Below the pieces are notes generated by a model that saw only the letters and a list, made by a program, of their open reading frames with translations, did not search any database and was not told the origin of the DNA. This document shows, one piece after another, positions 48,028 through 56,485 of a DNA stretch of 64,000 nt. Both the position numbers and the translations under genes were made by a program. Origin of the DNA: Corticibacter populi (lineage in GTDB: Bacteria; Pseudomonadota; Gammaproteobacteria; Burkholderiales; Burkholderiaceae_C). How positions within the stretch are numbered: position 1 is the stretch's first letter; each line of letters starts with the position of its first letter. The DNA lies in NCBI RefSeq assembly GCF_004217315.1, contig NZ_SGWR01000001.1:1116001-1180000 (forward strand). The letters are read 5' to 3'.

Positions 48028-49163
48028 AGCACCCCGCCCTTGAGACCGACGGCCTCCGGAGGCTGGCGGTGCACGGCTTCGCCGGGCGGTGCCTCGTCGT
48101 CATCGGGCTGGATCGGAGCCACCTCGGAGAGCGTCTTGCGCGGGTCCAGCGCATCGCGCAGGGCGTCGCCCATCAGCGTCAGCAGCAGCAGCGTGACCAC
48201 CATCACGAGAAAGGTGAAGGTGCCGATCCACCAGGCGTCGAGGCTGTTCTTGCCCTGGCCCAGTAGCTCGCCCAGCGAGGGGGTGCCCGGCGGCACACCC
48301 AGGCCCAGGAAATCCAGCGCCACCAGCGAGGCGATCGCCGCGCTCATGCGAAACGGCAGGAAAGTCACCACCGGCGTCATGCTGTTGGGCAGGATGTGGC
48401 GGCGGATCAGCTGCCAGTTGCCCACGCCGAGCGCACGCGCGGCCCTGACGTAATCGAGCTGGCGGTTGCGCAGGAACTCGGCGCGCACGTAGTCCGACAG
48501 GCCCATCCAGCCGAAGATGCTCAGGATGACCAGTAGCAGCACGATGCTGGGCTGGAAGATGGCGCTGAGGATGATGAGCAGGAACAACTCGGGCATCGAG
48601 CTCCAGACTTCGATGAAGCGCTGGCCGACCAGATCGACCTTGCCGGCGAAGAAGCCCTGGATGGCGCCAGCCAGCACGCCCAGCGCCACGCCAATGGCGG
48701 TGAGCGCGATGGCAAACAGCACGCTGACGCGAAAGCCATAGAGCAACTGGGCCAGCAGGTCGCGCCCGCGATCGTCGGTGCCCAGCCAGTTGTCGGCCGA
48801 CGGCGGCGCCGGGTCGGGTGCGGTGCTGTGGTAATTGATGGTGCGCGAGCCATATTCATTGAGCGGAAACAGTGCCCAATTGCCGTCACTGGTGATGCGC
48901 GCGCGGATGAACGGATCGAGGTAGTCGGCCTCGGTGTCGAAATCACCGCCGAAGGTCTTCTCGGGATAGTGCTTGACGATCGGGAAGTAATACTGCCCCT
49001 CGTAGCGCAGCACCAGCGGCTTGTCGTTCGAAAGCAGCTCGGCCAGCAGGGCGAGCACCAGCATGGCGGCGAACAGCAGAAAGCTCCAGTACCCCAGGCG
49101 GTTGCGCTTGAAGCGCCGCCAGGCGCGCTGGCGTGGGCTGAGGATGGCGGTTTCCACGGGCAT
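48024..49163 (-). CDS. yejE: Oligopeptide ABC importer permease YejE
   Basis: 379 aa. The N-terminal helix follows QRAWRRFKRNRLGYWSFLLFA; a long periplasmic insert (KHYPEKTFGGDFDTEADYLDPF) specific to YejE precedes NWLGTDDRGRDLLAQLLYGFRVS. The EAA loop is YVRAARALGVGNWQLIRRHILPN. ATG 49163 has no strong ribosome site. A yejB partner, needed for a working pore, is not found upstream; 49164-49309 is short and no clear gene is seen. Confidence 0.92.
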   Translation of the reverse strand: MPVETAILSPRQRAWRRFKRNRLGYWSFLLFAAMLVLALLAELLSNDKPLVLRYEGQYYFPIVKHYPEKTFGGDFDTEADYLDPFIRARITSDGNWALFPLNEYGSRTINYHSTAPDPAPPSADNWLGTDDRGRDLLAQLLYGFRVSVLFAIALTAIGVALGVLAGAIQGFFAGKVDLVGQRFIEVWSSMPELFLLIILSAIFQPSIVLLLVILSIFGWMGLSDYVRAEFLRNRQLDYVRAARALGVGNWQLIRRHILPNSMTPVVTFLPFRMSAAIASLVALDFLGLGVPPGTPSLGELLGQGKNSLDAWWIGTFTFLVMVVTLLLLTLMGDALRDALDPRKTLSEVAPIQPDDDEAPPGEAVHRQPPEAVGLKGGVL

Positions 49164-49309
49164 GTGGGCGGTCTTTTCGATGAAAAAGGGTTCGCGAAGC
49201 GCTGTTTATACACCAGCGCAGCGCGCCCGCCGCCGTCCGCGGACAGCACCAGCGCCGGCCTGGCCGCCGCGCCATGCCCCTGTGCCCGCGCCGCCGCCCG
49301 GGAGCCGGC

Positions 49310-50995
49310 TCACGCCGGCTCTTTTTCCTGCAGCAGCCGCCACATCACCTTGCCGCTGCCGCTCTTGGGCAGGGCCTGGACGAATTCGACGATGCGCGGC
49401 GTCTTGTAGACGGCCATGTTCTCGCGGCACCAGGCGATGATCTGCTCGGCATCGGTGTCCTCATGGCCGGGGCGCAGCACCACCACCGCCTTGACGGTCT
49501 CGCCGCGGTAGTCGTCGCGCGCGGCGATCACGCAGGCCTCCTGGATGGCCGGGTGGCGGAACATCAGCGCCTCGACCTCGGCGGGCCAGATCTTGAAGCC
49601 CGAGGCATTGATCATGCGCTTGAGGCGATCGGTGATGAAGAAGTAACCTTCGTCGTCGGTGCGCCCCAGATCGCCGGTGCGAAAAAAGCGCTCGCCCTCG
49701 AAGTCGATGAAAGCCCGCGCAGTGGCTTCGGGGTGCTTCCAGTAGCCCTCGAACACCTGCGGGCCGCGGACGATGATCTCGCCCTGCTCGCCCGGCGACA
49801 GCTCCGCCAGCGTGTCGGGGTCGATGATGCGCGCATCGACACCGATCAGCGGAATGCCAAGGCACTGTTGCTTGGGCCGGTCGGTCGGGTTGCTGTGCGA
49901 GGGCGCGGCAGTCTCCGTGAGGCCATAGCCCTCGACGTAGCGCAGCCCATACTGCTCCAGCAGGCGTTGAGCCACCGCCTGCGGCATGGCGGCCCCGCCA
50001 CCGCCGATGTGCCGCAGACTGGTGAGGTCGTAACTGGCGAAGTTCGGACTGGCCAGCAGGTCGATGACCATGGTGGGGATGTTGGTCCAGCTCGTCACGC
50101 GCCACTTGGAGATCAGGCGCCCGGCCAGGTCGCGGTCCCAGCGCGGCATCAGGATCTGCGTGGCGCCCAGGTAGATGCCGCCGTGCATCACCACCACCAT
50201 GCCGGTGATGTGGAACATCGGCACCACCGAGAGCGTGACGGTCTGCATGCTGTGGTAGCCCCACAGGGTCGAGGCCACGGCGTTGTAGTTGATGCTGCGA
50301 TGCAGGTGCATGCAGCCCTTGGGCAGGCCGGTGGTGCCGCTGGTATAGGGCAGCACGGCCAGGTCCTCCTGGCCCACCACATGCTCGGGCGCAGCCGCCG
50401 TACAAGCCAGCGCGTCCCGGTAGCGGTGCAGTTGCGCTCCCGCGATGGCGGGCGGCGGGTAATCGCGGCACAGCCAGTCCTGCCAGGCCGGTGGCGGTGC
50501 ATCCTCACCCTGCACGGCCGGATCGAAGGCGTCGGTGAACTGGGAGATGATCAGATGTTCGAGGCGCTGCCCGGCCGGCAATGCGTCGGAAGCCTTGGCC
50601 AGTTGCGGTGCCAGGTCGCCGGTGCTCAGTGCCACCCTGGCGCCCGAATCCTCGATGTAGTGCTGCAACTCGTGCGCCAGATTCATCGGGTTGACCGGCA
50701 CCACCACCGCGTTGGCGCGCAGGATGGCGTAGTGCGCGGCCACCAGTTGCGGGCAGTTCTGCATGAAGACGATGACCCGGTCGCCGCGCCGCACGCCCAG
50801 TCCGTGCAGGTAGGCGGCCAGCCGCTCGACCTGCGCGGCCAGTTCGGCATACGAGGTCTCGGTACCGAAGAACACCAGCGCCGCCTTGTCCGGGAAACGC
50901 GCGGCACTGACGGCCAGGTTGTGCCACACCGAACTGGCCGGCGGCGTGATGGTGCGGGGGATGTGATTCGGCCAGAACGGGTCATACAAGGCCAT
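49310..50995 (-). CDS. Long-chain fatty acid CoA ligase-like AMP-binding enzyme
   Basis: 561-aa member of the acyl-adenylate family. The start ATG 50995 has GGAGG upstream. The core motifs are YTSGTTGLPKGCMH (P-loop), YGLTETAAPSHSN, FRTGDLGRTDDEGYFFITDRLKRMI and the catalytic Lys near the end in LPKSGSGKVMWR. It activates fatty or aryl carboxylic acids to CoA thioesters; the substrate class is long-chain fatty acid by similarity, not proven. It could supply acyl-CoA to the KAS III fusion enzyme at 40-42 kb (speculative). Confidence 0.92.
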   Translation of the reverse strand: MALYDPFWPNHIPRTITPPASSVWHNLAVSAARFPDKAALVFFGTETSYAELAAQVERLAAYLHGLGVRRGDRVIVFMQNCPQLVAAHYAILRANAVVVPVNPMNLAHELQHYIEDSGARVALSTGDLAPQLAKASDALPAGQRLEHLIISQFTDAFDPAVQGEDAPPPAWQDWLCRDYPPPAIAGAQLHRYRDALACTAAAPEHVVGQEDLAVLPYTSGTTGLPKGCMHLHRSINYNAVASTLWGYHSMQTVTLSVVPMFHITGMVVVMHGGIYLGATQILMPRWDRDLAGRLISKWRVTSWTNIPTMVIDLLASPNFASYDLTSLRHIGGGGAAMPQAVAQRLLEQYGLRYVEGYGLTETAAPSHSNPTDRPKQQCLGIPLIGVDARIIDPDTLAELSPGEQGEIIVRGPQVFEGYWKHPEATARAFIDFEGERFFRTGDLGRTDDEGYFFITDRLKRMINASGFKIWPAEVEALMFRHPAIQEACVIAARDDYRGETVKAVVVLRPGHEDTDAEQIIAWCRENMAVYKTPRIVEFVQALPKSGSGKVMWRLLQEKEPA

Positions 50996-51026
50996 GATGC
51001 GAACCTCCAGGATGGCGAATGGGTGA

Positions 51027-51081
51027 GAACCTGCCGGCGATCTTGCTGCTTCACAATCTTTTCGCGCTCGCGCGCAGGTTC
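51027..51081. repeat. Diverged copy D of the dispersed repeat
   Basis: Bounded by GAACCTG (51027-51033) and CAGGTTC (51075-51081), with TCACAATCTTTTCGCG inside, resembling TCATGATCTTTTCATG of copy C but with an insertion between the end and core. It lies just upstream of the acyl-CoA ligase start. Assignment is tentative. Confidence 0.35.
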
Positions 51082-51207
51082 CAGGAACAGTCGCCCGCAG
51101 GCTATCGGCGATCACCGGCACCATCAACCGTGGCAGCCCCAGGTCCGGGGCGTTTTCGGTCACCTGGGTTACAGCATGCGCGACAGCGGATCCATCCAGG
51201 CAGCCGA

Positions 51208-51792
51208 TCAATCCAGCCAGCGCACCGTCCCCTGCGTCGCGTCGACCAGCGCCTGCCGCAGGGCCGGCGCCACGGCCTCGACAACGCTGGCGTGCACCGT
51301 GACCTGCTCGTCGTGCGCCACCTCCCACTGCGTGACGCCATGCTGCTGCAACAGATGCCGCACGACGCCCTCCTGCGGATACCGCACCGCAAAAGCCAAA
51401 GCGCAGACCGCCTGCAGCTCGACTTTCTCGGCCACCAGCAGCGCCTGTGCGACGGCATCCGTGTAGGCCCGCACCAGACCGCCCGCACCCAGCTTGACGC
51501 CGCCGAAGTAGCGCACCACCGTGGCCAGCACCCCTTCCAGGTGCTGATGGCGCAGCACCTCCAGCATCGGCCGACCGGCCGTGCCACTGGGCTCGCCATC
51601 ATCGACTGCGGCCGATTCGCCACCGGCCATCAAGGCCCAGCACACATGGCGCGCCTCCGGGTGCTGGCGCCACAACTCCAGCACGACCTGCTGCGCCTGG
51701 GCGCGCCCCTCCACCGGCTGCACACAGGCGATGAAGCGGCTTTTCTTGATGACGAGTTCGCTGTGGGCGGGGCTTTTGAGGGTCTGGCGCAT
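51208..51792 (-). CDS. yigZ: YigZ/IMPACT-family protein
   Basis: 194 aa. UPF0029/IMPACT N-terminal domain: SRFIACVQPVEGRAQAQQV, ARHVCWALMAGG, DDGEPSGTAGRPMLEVL and VVRYFGGVKLGAGGLVRAYTDAV, the family signature, followed by an EF-G-like C-terminal domain. The function is unclear; the eukaryotic homologue regulates GCN2, and bacterial forms are linked to RNA or translation. ATG 51792 is used (another ATG is 15 bp upstream). It is divergent from cobT with only 42 bp between. Confidence 0.92.
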   Translation of the reverse strand: MRQTLKSPAHSELVIKKSRFIACVQPVEGRAQAQQVVLELWRQHPEARHVCWALMAGGESAAVDDGEPSGTAGRPMLEVLRHQHLEGVLATVVRYFGGVKLGAGGLVRAYTDAVAQALLVAEKVELQAVCALAFAVRYPQEGVVRHLLQQHGVTQWEVAHDEQVTVHASVVEAVAPALRQALVDATQGTVRWLD

Positions 51793-51834
51793 GATTGCGC
51801 TTAGCATACTGCACTCCCCGTGCAGCACCGAACC

Positions 51835-52914
51835 ATGACTTCCTCCCCCGACACCCCCATCGCGGACGGCATTCCCCCTATCGCCTCGCTCGATGCCCCC
51901 GCCCTCTCCGAACGTCTCACCTCGCTGCTGGACCACAAGACCAAGCCGCTGCGCGCGCTCGGCCGCCTGGAAGATCTGGCGCACCAGCTCGGCCGCATCC
52001 TCGGCAGCACGGCGCCGGCATTGACGGCGCCGCAGGCGCTGGTCTTCGCCGCCGACCATGGCCTGGCCCGCCAGGGTGTCTCGGCCTATCCGGCCGACGT
52101 GACTTGGCAGATGGTGCGCAACATGCTCGCCGGCGGCGCCGCCATCAGCGTGCTGACCCGCCAGCACGGCATCGCGCTCAAACTCATCGACTGCGGCGTG
52201 GCGCAGGCCCTGCCGCCCCACCCTGACCTGATGAATTGCAAGGTCGCCACCGGCACCGCCGATGCCTCCGAACAGCCGGCCATGACAGCGGAGCAATGTG
52301 CGCAGGCCATCGCCGCCGGACGCCGCGCCGTCCAGGCCGTGCCGGGCAACGCCGTCCTGCTGGGCGAGATGGGCATCGGCAACACCTCCGCCGCGGCGCT
52401 GCTGCTGGCACGGCTGATCGACCAGCCCGTCGAGGCCTGCGCCGGTGCCGGCACTGGCGTGCAGGGCGAGGCGTTCGCGCGCAAACTGCAGGTGCTGCGC
52501 AAGGTGCTGGCACGCCATGCCGGTGCCCACGCACCGCTGGACGTCCTGGCCGCGATGGGAGGGCTGGAGATCGCCGGCATGGTCGGCGCCATACTGCAAG
52601 CCGCGCTGGAGCGGCGCGTCATCGTCGTCGATGGCTTCGTCACCAGCGCGGCCGTACTGGTGGCGGCGCGCCTGCAGCCGAACGTGCTGCAGCGCTGCGT
52701 GTTCTCGCACCTCTCGCATGAGCAGGGCCACCGCCTGATGCTCGATGCCATGGGCGTGCGGGCCCTGCTGCAGATGGACATGCGCCTGGGCGAAGGCTCG
52801 GGCGCGGCGCTGGCCTGGCCGCTACTGGAATCGGCCTGCCGCATCCTGCGCGAGATGGCCAGCTTCGAGTCGGCCCAGGTTTCCGGCCAGACTTCGAACC
52901 AGAGCATCCCATGA
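51835..52914 (+). CDS. cobT: Nicotinate-nucleotide:dimethylbenzimidazole phosphoribosyltransferase
   Basis: 359 aa. It makes alpha-ribazole phosphate from NaMN and DMB for the lower ligand of cobalamin. Motifs: FAADHGLARQGVSAYPADVTWQMV, LGEMGIGNTSAAALL, CAGAGTGVQ and the catalytic Glu region LGEGSGAALA. ATG 51835 is chosen over GTG 51820. It overlaps cobS by ATGA. No cobalamin riboswitch fits in the 42-bp upstream gap. Confidence 0.95.
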   Translation: MTSSPDTPIADGIPPIASLDAPALSERLTSLLDHKTKPLRALGRLEDLAHQLGRILGSTAPALTAPQALVFAADHGLARQGVSAYPADVTWQMVRNMLAGGAAISVLTRQHGIALKLIDCGVAQALPPHPDLMNCKVATGTADASEQPAMTAEQCAQAIAAGRRAVQAVPGNAVLLGEMGIGNTSAAALLLARLIDQPVEACAGAGTGVQGEAFARKLQVLRKVLARHAGAHAPLDVLAAMGGLEIAGMVGAILQAALERRVIVVDGFVTSAAVLVAARLQPNVLQRCVFSHLSHEQGHRLMLDAMGVRALLQMDMRLGEGSGAALAWPLLESACRILREMASFESAQVSGQTSNQSIP

Positions 52915-53786
52915 ATCCATGCCAGGGCCTGCGGCATTTTCTGCTCGCACTGCAGTACTTCACGCGCATTCCCGTCACCGGTGGGCTCGCGCGCTGGATG
53001 GGTTACCAACCCGAGTGGCTGCCGCGCGCACTCGGCCATCTGCCCGGCGTAGGCGCGCTGGTGGGCCTGCTCTCGGGTGGCGTGCTGGCCGCCATGCTGT
53101 GGCTGCTGCCCAGCGTGCAGATGGTGCCCGCCACGGCCTGGGTCGCCGCGCTGTTGGCCACCAGCGCCGGCCTGCTGCTGACCGGCGCGTTCCATGAAGA
53201 CGGCCTGGCCGACCTGGCCGATGGCCTGGGCGGCAGCCATGAGAGGGAGCGCGCACTGGAGATCATGAAGGATTCGCGCATCGGCGCCTTCGGTGCCATC
53301 GCCCTCGCCATGGCACTGCTGGGCAAAGTGGCGCTGCTGGCCGCCGTGGTGCAGGCCGCCAGCGTTGCATTGCCTGCCATGGCCGGCTGGCAGCCAGCAG
53401 CGCTGCTGGGCGGTGCGGCTCTGCTGGGCGCCCATGCATGCTCACGCATGATGCCCATCCTCATCACCGCGTGGCTGCCGCACATCGGCGACAGGCCGTC
53501 ATCCAAATCCAAGCCGATTGCCTCCCATGTCGCCGCGAGCACCGTGCTGGTGGCGCTGGTCTGGGTGGCGCTGATCCTGCTGCTGCTGTCCATCGCTCTG
53601 CCACACCTCGACTGGTGGCTGCCGCTGCTGGGCGCGCTGGCCGGCGGTGGCCTGGTCGGCTGGCGGCTCAAGGTCCGATTGCAGGGCTTCACCGGCGACG
53701 GACTGGGCGCGGCCCAGCAACTGGGCGAACTGGGCTTTTACCTGGTGCTGCTGGCCGGCCTGGGCCGCACCGGCGCGCCGGCCTGA
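52911..53786 (+). CDS. cobS: Adenosylcobinamide-GDP ribazoletransferase (cobalamin synthase)
   Basis: 291-aa inner-membrane enzyme joining adenosylcobinamide-GDP with alpha-ribazole (phosphate). FLLALQYFTRIPVTG is the usual start; TGAFHEDGLADLADGLGG and ERALEIMKDSRIGAFGA are the metal/active-site signature. Several hydrophobic helices follow, and QGFTGDGLGAAQQLGELGFYL is the conserved end. Translationally coupled to cobT; cobC follows 14 bp later. Confidence 0.96.
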   Translation: MNPCQGLRHFLLALQYFTRIPVTGGLARWMGYQPEWLPRALGHLPGVGALVGLLSGGVLAAMLWLLPSVQMVPATAWVAALLATSAGLLLTGAFHEDGLADLADGLGGSHERERALEIMKDSRIGAFGAIALAMALLGKVALLAAVVQAASVALPAMAGWQPAALLGGAALLGAHACSRMMPILITAWLPHIGDRPSSKSKPIASHVAASTVLVALVWVALILLLLSIALPHLDWWLPLLGALAGGGLVGWRLKVRLQGFTGDGLGAAQQLGELGFYLVLLAGLGRTGAPA

Positions 53787-53800
53787 ACAGGGAACCGGCC

Positions 53801-54397
53801 ATGCCCCTGTGGATCATGCGCCACCCCCGCGTCGTGCAGGCCGAGCCGACCTGCTACGGCGCCAGCGAAGTGCCGCTGGATACTGCACATCTGCAGACCT
53901 GTGCAGAAGCCCTGGCCGCTGCTCTGCCGCAAGGCAGCCGCATCACCACTTCGCAGCGGCAGCGCACCCAGGCACTGGCCACCGCACTGGCGGCGCTCAG
54001 GCCTGACCTGGCGGACTGGCAGACCGATGCGCGCCTCAATGAGATGGATTTCGGCTGCTGGGAACTCGTGCCCTGGCGCCAGATCCCGAAACCCGCCATC
54101 GACGCCTGGACGGCGGACTTTGCCAGCCATCGCTTCGGTGGCAGGGAGTCGGTGACCGACATCATCGGCCGCGCAGCCGCCATGCTCGACGATCACCGGC
54201 GCATCGCCGACACCGACGATGCGCCCCGGCTCTGGATCACTCATGCGGGCGTCCTCAACGCGCTGGCCCTGCTGCAGGAGCGGCCCGATGGCCGCATCCG
54301 CTCCGCCGCAGACTGGCCGCCCACCCGAGTCGGCTTTGGCCAATGGCTGATCTATCCCGATCGGGGAACGCACGAGCCTCGCAAGAGCAAGACATAG
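53801..54397 (+). CDS. cobC: Histidine phosphatase, CobC-like (alpha-ribazole phosphatase)
   Basis: 198-aa member of the histidine phosphatase superfamily. The catalytic loop reads LWIMRHPRVVQ with RHP in place of the usual RHG. The acid is in LNEMDFGCWE, and the second His in WITHAGVLNA. It follows cobS directly, so removal of the phosphate from alpha-ribazole phosphate (or adenosylcobalamin 5'-phosphate) is the likely job. The ATG at 53801 gives the family start; the frame is open further upstream inside cobS. Confidence 0.88.
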   Translation: MPLWIMRHPRVVQAEPTCYGASEVPLDTAHLQTCAEALAAALPQGSRITTSQRQRTQALATALAALRPDLADWQTDARLNEMDFGCWELVPWRQIPKPAIDAWTADFASHRFGGRESVTDIIGRAAAMLDDHRRIADTDDAPRLWITHAGVLNALALLQERPDGRIRSAADWPPTRVGFGQWLIYPDRGTHEPRKSKT

Positions 54398-54492
54398 GTG
54401 CTCTTTCCCAGCCCAGCGACCATCCCGGACAAAGAAAAAGCACCGCCATCGTGGCGCCCGGACCGGACGCACCATGGGAGTGCTTTCGAATA

Positions 54493-54568
54493 TGGCTCCC
54501 CGACCTGGGCTCGAACCAGGGACCTGCGGATTAACAGTCCGTCGCTCTACCGACTGAGCTATCGGGGA
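54493..54568 (-). tRNA. tRNA-Asn(GUU), left copy
   Basis: 76 nt with CCA encoded. Minus strand starts TCCCCGATAGCTCAG, has the D-loop GTCGGTAGAGC, anticodon GTT within GACTGTTAATC, the T-arm CTGGTTCGAGCCCAG, and ends TCGGGGAGCCA. All four stems pair. It differs from the right copy at 57545-57620 only by a compensatory acceptor-stem pair (C-G versus T-A) and marks the left end of the integrated element. Confidence 0.97.
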
Positions 54569-54697
54569 AAGAAGCCCGCGATCATAGCAGAGTTTTTTGC
54601 GTGACTGGCAAATGGCTCTTATGAACGCGGAATTTCCGTCTCTCCGTACCTGCTGACGTGGCCCGACTTTCTGACAACAGCTACGCAGGAGCTACGC

Positions 54698-54826
54698 ATG
54701 GATTCATTGAAGACAAACGGGGTGGGGGCCGCTGGCGGGAGGGGCAGCGCCCCTCCGGGGGCTGGAGCGAAGCGCAAGAAGGGGGTGCCCCCCCTGCTGA
54801 CCGCTCGCGGGAGGGCTGACGCATGA
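54698..54826 (+). CDS. 42-aa basic small protein of the integrated element
   Basis: ATG 54698 follows AGGAG by 6 bp. The product begins MDSLKTNGVGAAGG and is rich in Gly, Ala, Arg and Lys (AGAKRKKGVPPLL). No family is recognised. Its TGA overlaps the ATG of the next small ORF, which argues it is translated. The coding DNA includes a perfect hairpin GGAGGGGC/GCCCCTCC (54738-54756), so it may also have an RNA or origin role. Confidence 0.45.
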   Translation: MDSLKTNGVGAAGGRGSAPPGAGAKRKKGVPPLLTARGRADA

Positions 54827-55026
54827 AGAAGACGCCACCGCAAAAGATGAGCAGGTCGGTCGAGGATATCTACGTGATGCGTATCGCCGATCTGCTTTCC
54901 GATGACCCGATCCTGTTGGACGTGATCGGCCACCGCTTCAAGCTGGTGGCGGAATGCGACCGGGAGCGCCGCCGCGTCACGTACCAGTTTCGGGCCGTTG
55001 ACGACGATGGGCCGGGGACGCTGTAG
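54823..55026 (+). CDS. 67-aa small protein of the integrated element
   Basis: The product MKKTPPQKMSRSVEDIYVMR... with IADLLSDDPILLDVIGHRF and a beta-like tail VTYQFRAVDDDGPG has the look of a compact alpha/beta protein. It overlaps the previous ORF by ATGA. No family is recognised. Being encoded between att and rep, a regulatory or accessory replication role is plausible but unproven. The opposite strand is also open here (see rejected items). Confidence 0.55.
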   Translation: MKKTPPQKMSRSVEDIYVMRIADLLSDDPILLDVIGHRFKLVAECDRERRRVTYQFRAVDDDGPGTL

Positions 55027-55225
55027 GCACCGCCTGCTTAGCGAATCCGTGATAGCATTTGCGTTGCAACTAACGGACTGGCCCGTCGGAACTTGTAGGG
55101 GCTGCAGAGGCATACCAAAATCCGCGCCAAGCTCGCGTACCGAATAGAAAAGGTTGAGCTTAGGTAGCAAGCGATCACAAGTCCTCACAAACGCAAATAA
55201 TGCTGTTGCGAATTCCCTTTCATCC

Positions 55226-55264
55226 GGGGTTCGCTGCTGCATGTCTATGTTGTCAGCGAACCCC
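55226..55264 (+). other. Perfect 11-bp inverted repeat upstream of rep (candidate origin)
   Basis: GGGGTTCGCTG (55226-55236) pairs exactly with CAGCGAACCCC (55254-55264) across a 17-nt loop. It lies in the 322-bp non-coding stretch 55027-55348 ahead of the replication gene, where rolling-circle elements often keep the double-strand origin. No U-tract follows, so a terminator is less likely. Confidence 0.5.
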
Positions 55265-55348
55265 AATCACAGCATTGGAGTTCGCGTGTTTTTCCCCAAC
55301 GATAGATCAGACGTTCCGCATGGAAATGCGGAAGACATAAGCGGACGC

Positions 55349-56485
55349 ATGCCCGCCGCGCAGAGGGGCCCCGCTCGCGGGGACACTTGCGCGGCGGGCG
55401 GGCGCCCGCTGAAATCCACCACAGCGCCAGCCCCCCGTGTAGTAACCACGGGAGGAAAGCAACAGAAGGCCCCGAAGTACGCAGGGATCGACCAGGACAC
55501 CGGAGAACCTGTCGAACTCTACGTTACGGGTTCGCGGCTGGTCGTGACACGCCATCTGCAGCCTGACGCATCCTCGCATCCGGGTGCGGCCCTGGTCGAT
55601 GCCCTGGCCTTCAGCATCGTGCCGCCCGACGAGCTGTCCTATCCCTGGGTGCTGGAGAACCTGCGCCGCTTCATGGTTCTGGAGGGCTTCGAACAACGCC
55701 GCGGCATGTTCGGCTTCCGCTGTTCCGCCCGGCTGGGCGATGGTGCGGGCGTCATCGCCTGGGGCGGCGAAAGTCAGCGCGGGCGCGTCTACGTCAGCCT
55801 CATGGGCAAGGGTTGCGGCATGGTGTTTGACTGGCAGGGGCTTGCGTCCTGGCTGGAGGAACACCGCGCCAAGCTCAAGCGCGTGGACCTGGCCCATGAT
55901 GACTTCCAGGGCCAGCAGGTCAGCATCGATTGGGCCGTCGAGCAGTATCGGGCCGATGGCTTCAATGCAGGCGGGCGTCGGCCTGCACACGAAACCGTAG
56001 GCGATTGGCTGGCCGGCAATGAAGCGCGCAAGGGTCGAACCCTCTACATCGGCAACCGCACCAGCGGCAAGCTCTGCCGCATCTACGAAAAGGGCAAGCA
56101 ATTGGGCGACCCGGAAAGCGGCTGGGTGCGCGTGGAAGTCGAATGGCGCGACCAGGACAGGTTCATTCCATACGACGCCCTCACCCACCCTGGCCACTAT
56201 CTCGCCGGAGCGTATCCGTGCCTGGCCTTCCTGAGCGAGGAACAGTCGCGCATCAAGACCATCGCCAAGGGCGCATGCATCGCCTTCGACCGCGCCATCG
56301 AGAACGCCAAGCAGCACTGCGGCAAGCTGGTGAATCTCGCGCTGGAAGTGTTCGGCGGCGATTACGCCGAAGTGGTGGACCGGCTGCGCAGACCCGGCTA
56401 TCCGAGCCGCATCGATCCGTTCAGCTACCACGTGCAGCATGACCCGGCCATGCTCGATCCAGCATTGCGGGAGGCCTGCGCATGA
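55349..56485 (+). CDS. Replication initiation factor (Rep_trans/phage-Rep type)
   Basis: About 378 aa if ATG 55349 is used; the frame is open from 55154 and the true start is uncertain because the first 40 residues are low-complexity. The core resembles the replication initiation factor family of rolling-circle plasmids and filamentous phages: VDALAFSIVPPDE, LKRVDLAHDDFQGQQVSIDWAVEQY, RTLYIGNRTSGKLCRIYEKGKQLG and VRVEVEWRDQDRFIPYDAL, with a Tyr-containing stretch toward the nickase site. It overlaps the integrase gene by ATGA, so the two form one unit. Confidence 0.8.
   Translation: MPAAQRGPARGDTCAAGGRPLKSTTAPAPRVVTTGGKQQKAPKYAGIDQDTGEPVELYVTGSRLVVTRHLQPDASSHPGAALVDALAFSIVPPDELSYPWVLENLRRFMVLEGFEQRRGMFGFRCSARLGDGAGVIAWGGESQRGRVYVSLMGKGCGMVFDWQGLASWLEEHRAKLKRVDLAHDDFQGQQVSIDWAVEQYRADGFNAGGRRPAHETVGDWLAGNEARKGRTLYIGNRTSGKLCRIYEKGKQLGDPESGWVRVEVEWRDQDRFIPYDALTHPGHYLAGAYPCLAFLSEEQSRIKTIAKGACIAFDRAIENAKQHCGKLVNLALEVFGGDYAEVVDRLRRPGYPSRIDPFSYHVQHDPAMLDPALREACA
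55352..55398 (+). other. Cruciform-prone double inverted repeat at the rep 5' end
   Basis: CCCGCCGCGCA (55352-55362) pairs perfectly with TGCGCGGCGGG (55388-55398), enclosing a second hairpin CCCCG/CGGGG (55369-55382). It overlaps the putative first codons of rep and could occlude its ribosome site or act as a secondary origin. Confidence 0.5.

Noticed and set aside
54619-55266. Long minus-strand open frame across the small ORFs of the integrated element
   Set aside because: Its first 80 residues look protein-like, but it then runs antisense through two better-supported ORFs with ribosome sites, and no family was recognised.
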